The position numbers were made by a program, and so were the translations under genes. Below, in pieces: positions 1 through 5,207 of a DNA stretch of 5,207 nucleotides. Position 1 is the stretch's first letter; each line of letters begins with the position of its first letter. Source of the DNA: Solobacterium sp. (GTDB taxonomy: Bacteria; Bacillota_I; Bacilli_A; Erysipelotrichales; Erysipelotrichaceae); the NCBI GenBank assembly GCA_017536845.1, contig JAFWCP010000545.1, positions 1 through 5,207 on the forward strand, written 5' to 3'. The notes below the pieces were generated by a model. That model had not been told where the DNA came from. It worked only from the letters and a program-made list of their open reading frames with translations, and searched no databases.

Positions 1-836
1 AGGATATCATCGAGGGAGAACTCGGGGATATCATCCTCAACAACAGGTGCCTTCTCCGCAACAGCTTCCACGATCGGCTTCTTCTCTTCCACAACAACCG
101 GTTCAGCGGGAATCTGCGGCTTGGGCGCAGTGATGGTTTCTTCCGTGTTGCGGCCGTACATCGGGGAAATGATCGGTGTTGTATTGACCGATGTCTTCTT
201 CTGCGATGTGGTTGCGTTGAACCGCGAGGTTGTTGTCTTCAGGGCATTCATATCCTTTTCATCCACACCGAAAATCGGCGAGATGACAGGCTGGAACTGG
301 TAGGCCGGACGTTCCTTCTTCGGCTTGGAAGTCACGGATCTCTGCTTGGCAGGCTGGGCGCCGTCAGCCTTGATGCCCAGCGGCGGCTTGGTTTCCGAAC
401 TGATCGATGCTGTCCGCTGCGCGGTCTGCTGGACACGGCTCATCGGCTGCGGCTGCGGTTTGGGTGCAGGCTGCGGCTTTGGTGCCGGGGCCGGTGTCGG
501 TTCCTTGAAAACCGACTCGGAGCGCGGAGCCGGATTGCGAACCGGTTCCACCGGGATATTTGCTGTGACATCAATCCGCTGCATGGTTGTCCGGGGCTGA
601 TCACTTGCGGCCGGTTTCGGTGCCGGCGCAGGCGAAGGAGCAGGCTTGACTTCCGGTTCGGGTTCCGGCATACGGATCGGCTCTTCCACTTTCGGCGCAG
701 GCGCAGGCTGTGTGTAGACAGGCTGAGGCTTGGGTGCCGGGGCCGGTGTTATGACGGGCGATTCGGAAGTATCTTCCTCTTCTTCAAATTCGTCGTCATC
801 ATCCTCAAACAGGAGGTTTGAAATTCTCTTCAACAT
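1..836 (-). CDS. Acidic, Pro/Ala/Lys-rich protein with two SPI/SPM-x-G motifs, function unknown (3' end outside window)
   Basis: This open frame runs from an ATG at 836-834 to the window edge: 278 codons with no stop, so the C-terminus is missing. AAAGGAAGAG lies just upstream of the ATG as ribosome binding site, and a near-consensus promoter precedes it. There is no signal peptide or membrane span, so it is probably cytoplasmic. Residues 1-10 (MLKRISNLLF) could form a short amphipathic helix. Residues 11-22 are almost all Asp/Glu. Residues 30-131 are a low-complexity linker with APAPK four times (32-36, 45-49, 70-74, 116-120). Two related motifs follow, PVISPIFG (183-190) and PIISPMYG (221-228), separated by a Thr/Ser/Lys-rich stretch; residues 247-278 are again acidic. 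I recall SPI(F/Y)G motifs in uncharacterised Firmicute proteins but cannot name a family. The helix-acid-linker start resembles the membrane-binding N-terminus of SepF, but no SepF fold is visible. The reading frame is secure; the function is unknown. Confidence 0.85.
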   Translation of the reverse strand, partial: MLKRISNLLFEDDDDEFEEEEDTSESPVITPAPAPKPQPVYTQPAPAPKVEEPIRMPEPEPEVKPAPSPAPAPKPAASDQPRTTMQRIDVTANIPVEPVRNPAPRSESVFKEPTPAPAPKPQPAPKPQPQPMSRVQQTAQRTASISSETKPPLGIKADGAQPAKQRSVTSKPKKERPAYQFQPVISPIFGVDEKDMNALKTTTSRFNATTSQKKTSVNTTPIISPMYGRNTEETITAPKPQIPAEPVVVEEKKPIVEAVAEKAPVVEDDIPEFSLDDI

Positions 837-864
837 AAGCTCTTCCTTTCGTTATTCACTTCAT

Positions 865-893
865 ATTTTATGCGATTTCAGTATCGTTGTTAA
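865..893 (-). promoter_or_regulatory. Sigma-A type promoter for the acidic/proline-rich gene
   Basis: On the minus strand there is a -35 box TTAACA (893-888), a 17-base spacer, and a -10 box TAAAAT (870-865). Each box matches consensus at five of six positions and the spacing is ideal. The expected start of transcription is near 858, giving a leader of only about 20 bases that holds the AAAGGAAGAG ribosome binding site before the ATG at 836. It lies wholly between the lipoprotein stop and the next start codon, where a promoter would be expected. The match is by eye, with no experimental support. Confidence 0.65.
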
Positions 894-917
894 GAAAAAT
901 TAATAAATGAAAAACCG

Positions 918-1733
918 TTATTCAATATTTCCGCTTTCTTCATCCTTGTTTTCTTCATCGCCGTCTTCACTGCCCTCTTCATCGGGCTTGTCGGGATCAA
1001 TGTAGTCGCTGCCTTCTGTTCCTTCTTCGACAGTGTCTGTATCCGGAATCTGTTCTTCATAATAGCCGCCCTGGTTGCTGGAAGGAATTGAGCCTTCAAA
1101 CAGTTCAGCCAGCAGGCCGTTTTCAGGAACGGCATTTTCGAACAGCCTGACGTCCCGGCCATCATAGGAAATGGTCTCCTTGACGGCGTAATCGGTCAGC
1201 ACCGCCTCGCGGTTGACTTCAACCCCGCGGGCAATCTTCATCATGACACCAGCTGCCTCAGCAGCATTTTCCCTGGTGATCATGCCGGAAAACTGGATAA
1301 TACCGGCATCCACAAAGACAAGATACCGTTCTTCATCAAGATCATAGATGGCCGCATCATAATCCAGCAGTTCACCGGCGGCATTCATGTACTTGCCGGA
1401 TTCCCGGGCCACAGCGGCAGTACCGTTTAAAGGATCGTGATCCTGCGAGGCATTGACATAGTACTTGGCATTGACGATATCAGCAACGTCAAGATTCATG
1501 ACGAAGGTTTCATCATTCCAGATGAAGCGGTTGCTGGAAGCATCGGCGGACAGCCGTCCCACCGATGGTTCAAGATAGTAGGTATAGTAATCCTTGCTGT
1601 AATTGGGGGCGCCGGTTTCGGCTGTTAAGGCTGCTGTAATCTGCGCGTGCAGGGCATTGGCCGGATCGGTTTCAGCCCTGCTGCAGGAAGCCAGAAGCCC
1701 CGCAGCCATTACCGGCAGCAGAATCTTTTTCAT
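918..1733 (-). CDS. Predicted lipoprotein with acidic C-terminal tail, function unknown
   Basis: This is a complete 271-residue protein. The N-terminus is a lipoprotein signal peptide: Lys2-Lys3, a hydrophobic stretch from Ile4, then the lipobox Leu14-Ala15-Ser16-Cys17. Cys17 would become the lipidated first residue, so the mature protein should be anchored to the outer face of the cytoplasmic membrane. The region at about 45-210 looks folded: Tyr-rich at 46-53 (YSKDYYTY), then a YLEPSVGR segment (53-60), a FVMNLDVADI segment (77-86) and a YLVFVDAGIIQFSG segment (137-150). From about 225 to the end it is a Glu/Asp/Gly-rich, probably disordered tail. I recognise the pattern of a conserved Erysipelotrichia-type lipoprotein but know no function. 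Its ATG overlaps the trmB stop (ATGA, 1733-1730), and the ribosome binding site AAGGAG lies inside the last codons of trmB, which implies cotranscription and translational coupling. No clear terminator follows the stop. Confidence 0.9.
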   Translation of the reverse strand: MKKILLPVMAAGLLASCSRAETDPANALHAQITAALTAETGAPNYSKDYYTYYLEPSVGRLSADASSNRFIWNDETFVMNLDVADIVNAKYYVNASQDHDPLNGTAAVARESGKYMNAAGELLDYDAAIYDLDEERYLVFVDAGIIQFSGMITRENAAEAAGVMMKIARGVEVNREAVLTDYAVKETISYDGRDVRLFENAVPENGLLAELFEGSIPSSNQGGYYEEQIPDTDTVEEGTEGSDYIDPDKPDEEGSEDGDEENKDEESGNIE

Positions 1734-2380
1734 AACTGCTCCTTTTCCGCGGCCACAAACCGGTAAATCGGCTGGCCCAGATCCAAAAAGCGCTGCTCAT
1801 ATTCGGTAATCGCATCTTCTTCATGCGGCGTACGGCGGTAATCGACCGAAAATTCGCGGAAGCAGAAACCCGCTTTGACAAAGCCGATCACGGAAGCTTC
1901 AAAGAGGTCCTTGTTATCGGTCTTCATCGCGATGATCCCATCCGGTGCAAGAAGCGTCCTGTACATGGCCAGGAAGCTGTCGGAGGACAGCCGTCGCTTA
2001 TGGGTGGATTTCTTGGGCCAGGGGTCTGAAAAGTTCAGATGCAGGACATCAATTTCACCCGGCGCAAACCAGTCGGCAAGGTTTTCGGCATGGTTGACGA
2101 TAAACCGCCGGCTGCTGAGGTCTTCACCCGATTCCACCGCCTTGCGGGCCGCAACGGCCGCGGCACTGCGGTCTTTTTCAAGGCCGATCCAGCCTTCGTC
2201 AGGATACATACACGCCATCGTGTTGAGATAGCCGCCCTTTCCGGCACCAAGTTCAACGTGCAGAAGCTGACAGTCAAGCAGTTCATGCCACTTTCCCCGG
2301 CACTCCGTCGGTGCTGCCAGGGCGATATCATCGTGAGCTTCCAGCCAGGGATCAGCCCATTTCTTTTTCCGCATGCGCAT
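1730..2380 (-). CDS. trmB: tRNA (guanine-N7-)-methyltransferase TrmB
   Basis: TrmB uses S-adenosylmethionine to methylate N7 of guanosine 46 in the variable loop of tRNAs; it is a cytosolic Rossmann-fold enzyme. With the start chosen here the protein is 216 residues, the usual size for the single-domain bacterial form. Visible signatures are the N-terminal MRMRKKKWAD with PWLEAHDDIA (1-20), the SAM-binding ELGAGKG (43-49), IGLEKD (65-70), the family signature NFSDPWPKK (116-124) followed by HKRRL (127-131), KTDNKDLF (153-160), and TEYEQRF with GQPIYR (192-198, 202-207). The frame is open upstream to a TTG at 2440, but ATG 2380 is the better start: homologues begin at MRMR, GGAGAAGGAGA lies about 9 bases upstream, and the upstream TTG falls on the putative -35 box. 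It is the first gene of a unit with the lipoprotein gene, which overlaps its stop by 4 bases. All expected motifs are intact. Confidence 0.97.
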   Translation of the reverse strand: MRMRKKKWADPWLEAHDDIALAAPTECRGKWHELLDCQLLHVELGAGKGGYLNTMACMYPDEGWIGLEKDRSAAAVAARKAVESGEDLSSRRFIVNHAENLADWFAPGEIDVLHLNFSDPWPKKSTHKRRLSSDSFLAMYRTLLAPDGIIAMKTDNKDLFEASVIGFVKAGFCFREFSVDYRRTPHEEDAITEYEQRFLDLGQPIYRFVAAEKEQL

Positions 2381-2411
2381 GCTGTGTCTCTCCTTCTCCG
2401 TACGTTTATTT

Positions 2412-2440
2412 ATCATATATGATTTGCTTTGCTTGCGCAA
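2412..2440 (-). promoter_or_regulatory. Candidate promoter for trmB and the lipoprotein gene, overlapping two dyad symmetries
   Basis: On the minus strand, TTGCGC (2440-2435), a 17-base spacer and TATGAT (2417-2412) form a plausible sigma-A promoter: the -10 box matches five of six, the -35 box only three of six. The predicted start of transcription, near 2405, gives a leader of about 25 bases containing the trmB ribosome binding site. The -10 box sits in a perfect 12-bp palindrome, ATCATATATGAT (2412-2423). A second inverted repeat, GATTTGC (2421-2427) with GCAAATC (2437-2443), spans the spacer and -35 box. Such symmetry could be an operator, but AT-rich palindromes also arise by chance. No regulator gene is in the window. 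Confidence 0.45.
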
Positions 2441-2800
2441 ATCAAAAAGAATACCCGAAACCGTATATTCTTAGCCATTTCATTCTGTATATATTCTGAA
2501 AGCACTTATAACAGCATGAAGTTCTGGAATATTCCTGCAGTATCAGACAGTACCTTCCGGCCTGAACATCTGGATGATCATGTTCCTTCGAGGAAAGAAC
2601 AGCCATTTCACTGCTTATGCATCATTTATGATGCTGTATAAGAAACGACAGCATTTCAGCCTGATGACCATGTTCATCAGAACACTCTATGCCGTCGGCT
2701 CAGGGTGAGGGGATGTTTTACGGGATCAGCCGGATGCTTTCTGAGATCCGCACCCGAAAAAGATGATATACAACAGCCGCTGTTAAATCGTACATCCCCG
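2441..2800. other. Non-coding spacer between pnp and trmB, rich in short inverted repeats
   Basis: These 360 bases hold no frame I would call a gene on either strand: the short open frames lack ribosome binding sites and recognisable sequence. The stretch consists largely of small dyads: GGAATATTCC (2526-2535), a cluster of hairpins at 2564-2680, the arms CGGAT (2731-2735) and ATCCG (2746-2750), and a long-range inverted repeat that starts at 2709. It may hold a small RNA, a degenerate repeat element, or the remains of a lost gene. I cannot assign a strand or a function. No tRNA, riboswitch class or named RNA family was recognised. Confidence 0.6.
2564..2680. repeat. Cluster of five short hairpins, two of them mutually exclusive
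   Basis: Within 117 bases there are five perfect-arm inverted repeats: GAACAT/ATGTTC (2564-2569 and 2580-2585); TTCCT/AGGAA with a 3-base loop (2583-2587 and 2591-2595); GCATCAT/ATGATGC with a 2-base loop (2619-2625 and 2628-2634), extendable by CTTAT/ATAAG (2614-2618 and 2638-2642) across a 3-base bulge; ATGCTGT/ACAGCAT (2631-2637 and 2648-2654); and CTGATGA/TCATCAG with a 6-base loop (2661-2667 and 2674-2680). The third and fourth share bases 2631-2634, so they cannot form together. The density suggests a structured RNA or a repeat element, but neither is proven. Confidence 0.5.
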
Positions 2801-2805
2801 TAAAA
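2709..2805. repeat. Long-range inverted repeat with permuted arms, flanking a 13-bp dyad
   Basis: Two overlapping inverted pairs link the ends of this segment: GGGGATGT (2709-2716) with ACATCCCC (2792-2799), and TTTTACGGG (2716-2724) with CCCGTAAAA (2797-2805). The two blocks occur in opposite order at the two ends, so only one pair can form at a time. Between them lies AACAGC-C-GCTGTT (2772-2784), a perfect dyad around one central base. ATCGTAC occurs at 2787-2793 and again at 2812-2818, where it belongs to the pnp terminator arm. It could be a degenerate repeat element or a second structured segment downstream of pnp. Confidence 0.45.
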
Positions 2806-2845
2806 GAAAAGATCGTACCTGGAACAAACAGTCCGGATACGATCT
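2801..2845 (-). terminator. Rho-independent terminator of pnp
   Basis: About 40 bases beyond the pnp stop, the minus strand reads AGATCGTA (2845-2838), an inner stem-loop, then the perfect complement TACGATCT (2817-2810), directly followed by TTTCTTTTA (2809-2801). The inner part can add GGA/TCC pairs, giving a longer stem with a mismatch and a bulged base. A stable stem followed at once by a U-rich run is the form of an intrinsic terminator, and the position suits pnp. It implies that trmB is normally transcribed from its own promoter. Confidence 0.8.
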
Positions 2846-2884
2846 GTACATATGTCGCTTAACCTGTTACAGCCTCATTCACGT

Positions 2885-5116
2885 TCAGCTGGTCTTCTTC
2901 TTGAAGACACGGCGTTCAACGTTGGCATTGCTGGTGGCATTGCGGGTGCCGTGGCTGCTGCCCGGCCGACGGCTGCCGCCTCTGGAACCGCCTTTGTTTT
3001 CGGTATAGCCTTCCGGCTTTTCGATGCACTCACGGGCAGAGACCTTGATCTTGCCGGCCTCGTCAATGGCGATGACCTTGACACGGATCTTGTCGCCGAC
3101 CTTCAGTGCGTCAGCAATGTTGGGAACCTTTTCCCATGCCAGCTGTGAAACATGCAGCAGGGCATCAGTGCCCGGGAACAGGGTGACAAAGGCGAAGGAT
3201 TCTCTGACTTCAGCGACGGTCGCGTCGAATTCCTCACCCATCTTGGCTTCTCTGATGAGTTCAAGGATGATGTTCTTGGCCTTGTCGATCATCTCCTGGT
3301 CGGTATGATAGATAATGCATCTGCCGTCGTCATCAATATCAATCTTGACGTCGTTGCATTCTTCGATGATCTTGTCGATCTGCTCGCCGCCCTTGCCGAT
3401 GACGATGCGGATCTTATCGGTCGGAATCCACAGCTTGTCCATCTTCGGAGCATACTTGGAAACGTGGTCACGCGGTTTGTCGATGGCAGTTTCCATGTTG
3501 TCAAGGATCTGCATTCTGCCCTTGTGGGCCTGGGCCAGAGCTTCTTTCAGGATCTCCTGGGAGATGCCGGTGACCTTGATGTCCATCTGCAGGGCGGTGA
3601 TGCCGTTGCGGGTGCCGGCAACCTTGAAGTCCATGTCGCCGTAATGATCTTCCATACCCTGGATATCGGTCAGGATGGAATATGTATCGCCGACCGTGAT
3701 CAGACCCATCGCCACACCGGCGACCATGGCCTTGATCGGAACGCCTGCCGCCATCAGCGACATCGTGCCGGCGCAGATGCTGGCCTGCGAGGAGGAGCCG
3801 TTGGATTCAAGGACTTCTGCGCATGTACGGATGGCGTACGGGAAGTCATCTTCAGACGGCAGTACCTGCAGCAGCGCTCTTTCGCCAAGGGCACCATGGC
3901 CGATTTCTCTTCTGCCCGGGGAGCCCATGCGGCCGACTTCGCCGACCGAGAACGGCGGGAAGTTGTACTGGTGCATGAATCTCTTTTCCGTGTTCAGGGT
4001 CAGGTCATCAATAATCTGGGCGTCGCTCAGCGGGCCAAGAGTTGTAACCGACATGACCTGCGTCTCACCTCTTGTGAACATGGCGGAGCCATGGGCACGG
4101 GGCAGCAGGTCAACCTGGGAATCCAGGGGCCTTAATTCATCAAGCGCTCTTCCGTCAGGTCTGATCTTCTCTTCGGAAATCAGTCTTCTGACTTCCGCTG
4201 CTTCGATCTCGACAGAATACTCATGCGCCTGCCTGATCATCTTTTCCTTTGTCTTTTCATCGGGCCATTCCATGGTTTCAGCCTTGGCTTCCATTTCGGC
4301 GATGATTTCATCAATGGCGCCGTATCTTTCCAGCTTGCCCTTGATGGAGACAGCTTCTCTGATGCGCTGGGCACCGCATTCATCAACCATGGCACGGATG
4401 GCGGGATCAATCTCATAAAGAACGACTTCCATCTTTTCCTTGGCACATTCGGCAATGACCTCTTCCTGGATCGCGCACAGTTCCTTGATCGCCTCATGGC
4501 CGACCATCAGCGCTTCCAGCATTTCGTCTTCGGAGACTTCTTTGGCACCGGCTTCGACCATGTTGATGGCTTCCTTGGTGCCGGCAACAGTCAGGTTCAG
4601 GGTTGAACGTTCAGTCTGTTCAACCGTCGGGTTGATGACATATTCACCGTCAACCTTGCCGACGATGACGCCGGCGACCGGACCATTGAACGGGATGTCA
4701 GATACACATAATGCCAGGGAGGACCCGAACAGCGAAGCCATTTCGCTGCCGACATCCGGGTCAACCGAGAAAACGGTTGCCACTACCTGGACTTCATTGC
4801 GGAAACCTTCCGCAAACAGAGGACGGATCGGGCGGTCGATCAGACGTGAGGTAAGCGTCGCATGATCGGTAGGTCTTCCTTCTCTTCTTAAAAATCCGCC
4901 CGGAATCTTGCCCGCTGCGTACATCTTTTCCTGATATACGACGGTCAGCGGGAAGAAATCCGTATCCTTCGCCTCGCTGCTGGCGGTTGCCGTTGCGAGG
5001 ATTACCGTGTCGTCATAGCGGATCAGTACGGATCCGCCGGCCTGTTTTGCAATTTCGCCGTTTTCCACCGTCAGTGTTCTGCCGTGGAAATCCCAGCTTC
5101 TGGTAAACTTTTCCAT
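2885..5116 (-). CDS. pnp: Polyribonucleotide nucleotidyltransferase (PNPase)
   Basis: PNPase degrades RNA 3' to 5' by phosphorolysis, releasing nucleoside diphosphates, and can add tails in reverse; it works as a cytosolic homotrimer in mRNA decay and RNA quality control. This 743-residue protein is full length. The first RNase PH domain covers about 12-143, with the RNA-contacting loop GFLRREGRP (74-82). A helical domain follows at about 146-300. The second RNase PH domain, about 317-545, holds GRREIGHG (401-408), the phosphate-binding ESNGSSS (437-443) and Asp490/Asp496, matching the catalytic Asp486/Asp492 of E. coli. The KH domain (about 552-620) has GKGG at 574-577, and the S1 domain is at about 627-696. 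Residues 701-743 form a basic Gly/Ser/Arg/Asn-rich tail. In the S1 domain the usual FGAF motif reads SFAF (639-642). The ATG at 5116 gives the standard N-terminus; AAGAGG lies about 12 bases upstream, slightly far. A terminator follows the stop. No rpsO adjoins it within the window. Confidence 0.98.
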   Translation of the reverse strand: MEKFTRSWDFHGRTLTVENGEIAKQAGGSVLIRYDDTVILATATASSEAKDTDFFPLTVVYQEKMYAAGKIPGGFLRREGRPTDHATLTSRLIDRPIRPLFAEGFRNEVQVVATVFSVDPDVGSEMASLFGSSLALCVSDIPFNGPVAGVIVGKVDGEYVINPTVEQTERSTLNLTVAGTKEAINMVEAGAKEVSEDEMLEALMVGHEAIKELCAIQEEVIAECAKEKMEVVLYEIDPAIRAMVDECGAQRIREAVSIKGKLERYGAIDEIIAEMEAKAETMEWPDEKTKEKMIRQAHEYSVEIEAAEVRRLISEEKIRPDGRALDELRPLDSQVDLLPRAHGSAMFTRGETQVMSVTTLGPLSDAQIIDDLTLNTEKRFMHQYNFPPFSVGEVGRMGSPGRREIGHGALGERALLQVLPSEDDFPYAIRTCAEVLESNGSSSQASICAGTMSLMAAGVPIKAMVAGVAMGLITVGDTYSILTDIQGMEDHYGDMDFKVAGTRNGITALQMDIKVTGISQEILKEALAQAHKGRMQILDNMETAIDKPRDHVSKYAPKMDKLWIPTDKIRIVIGKGGEQIDKIIEECNDVKIDIDDDGRCIIYHTDQEMIDKAKNIILELIREAKMGEEFDATVAEVRESFAFVTLFPGTDALLHVSQLAWEKVPNIADALKVGDKIRVKVIAIDEAGKIKVSARECIEKPEGYTENKGGSRGGSRRPGSSHGTRNATSNANVERRVFKKKTS

Positions 5117-5177
5117 TTCTCTTCAATACCTCTTACATATCAACGATTTCTTCTTCATTTTTATTCAAACGTACAAT

Positions 5178-5206
5178 ATTCTACATCAATCACTTTCCAA
5201 ATACAA
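5178..5206 (-). promoter_or_regulatory. Weak candidate promoter upstream of pnp
   Basis: On the minus strand, TTGTAT (5206-5201), a 17-base spacer and TAGAAT (5183-5178) could serve as promoter. The -10 box matches five of six, the -35 box only three of six. It would give a leader of about 55 AT- and purine-rich bases before the pnp ATG. An alternative, TTGGAA with a 16-base spacer and TATTGT, overlaps it, and transcription could also enter from beyond the window edge. No strong hairpin of the kind used for PNPase self-regulation in enterobacteria is visible in this leader. Confidence 0.3.
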
Positions 5207-5207
5207 A

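Noticed and set aside
121..600. Plus-strand open frames with Gly/Ala/Cys-rich translations
   Set aside because: They are antisense to the Pro/Ala/Lys repeats of the minus-strand gene; Gly/Ala/Cys-rich runs are the expected shadow of such codons.
837..917. Possible terminator after the lipoprotein gene
   Set aside because: There are T-rich runs on the minus strand but no preceding GC-containing stem, so an intrinsic terminator is not supported.
890..1165. 91-codon minus-strand frame inside the lipoprotein gene
   Set aside because: It is in another frame of the lipoprotein gene's acidic tail; the Lys/Met-rich translation is a frame-shifted reading of Glu/Asp codons.
2381..2440. Longer trmB reading frame starting at TTG 2440, adding 20 residues
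   Set aside because: TrmB homologues begin at the MRMR segment, a good ribosome binding site precedes the ATG at 2380, and the extension would run through the likely promoter.
2429..2641. 70-codon open frame on the plus strand in the trmB-pnp spacer
   Set aside because: It starts at a TTG with no ribosome binding site, resembles no known protein and runs through several hairpins; no support as a gene.
2441..2884. CRISPR array or mobile element in the spacer
   Set aside because: The repeats are short, differ from one another and are inverted rather than regularly spaced direct repeats; no transposase or terminal inverted repeats with a target duplication were seen.
3152..4135. Open frame of 327 codons on the plus strand, opposite pnp
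   Set aside because: It lies entirely antisense to the certain PNPase gene. Its long open frame follows from the codon bias of pnp, and the translation resembles no family I know.

Overview
All four protein genes lie on the minus strand, so transcription runs from the right end of the window to the left. The window suggests a Firmicute (Bacillota). Shine-Dalgarno sequences are strong and purine-rich, promoter matches are of the sigma-A type, there is a Gram-positive style lipoprotein, and TrmB and PNPase follow the short Bacilli-type layout. The lipoprotein and the acidic/proline-rich protein resemble uncharacterised families I associate with Erysipelotrichia. That placement is from memory and is only moderately secure. 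Base composition in the genes is about balanced, while the promoter and leader regions are AT-rich.

Layout from right to left: a short AT-rich leader (5117-5207) with a weak promoter candidate; pnp (2885-5116), a complete 743-aa polynucleotide phosphorylase; a good intrinsic terminator (2801-2845); an intergenic stretch of about 500 bases (2381-2884) with no credible gene but many short inverted repeats; a promoter candidate built around a 12-bp palindrome (2412-2440); trmB (1730-2380), the tRNA m7G46 methyltransferase; a 271-aa lipoprotein of unknown function (918-1733) that overlaps trmB by 4 bases; a near-consensus promoter (865-893); and the first 278 codons of an acidic, Pro/Ala/Lys-rich protein (836 down to the window edge) whose C-terminus is not in the window.

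Two genes belong to RNA metabolism: pnp (RNA decay and 3'-end processing) and trmB (tRNA modification). They are separated by a terminator and a long spacer and so are probably independent units. trmB and the lipoprotein gene are translationally coupled. The proline-rich gene has its own promoter but could also receive read-through, because I see no terminator after the lipoprotein gene.

I see no mobile element, CRISPR array, tRNA, rRNA or phage gene. The parts most worth a second look are the hairpin-dense spacer between trmB and pnp, and the two uncharacterised proteins. I do not see convincing evidence of a wholly new system.
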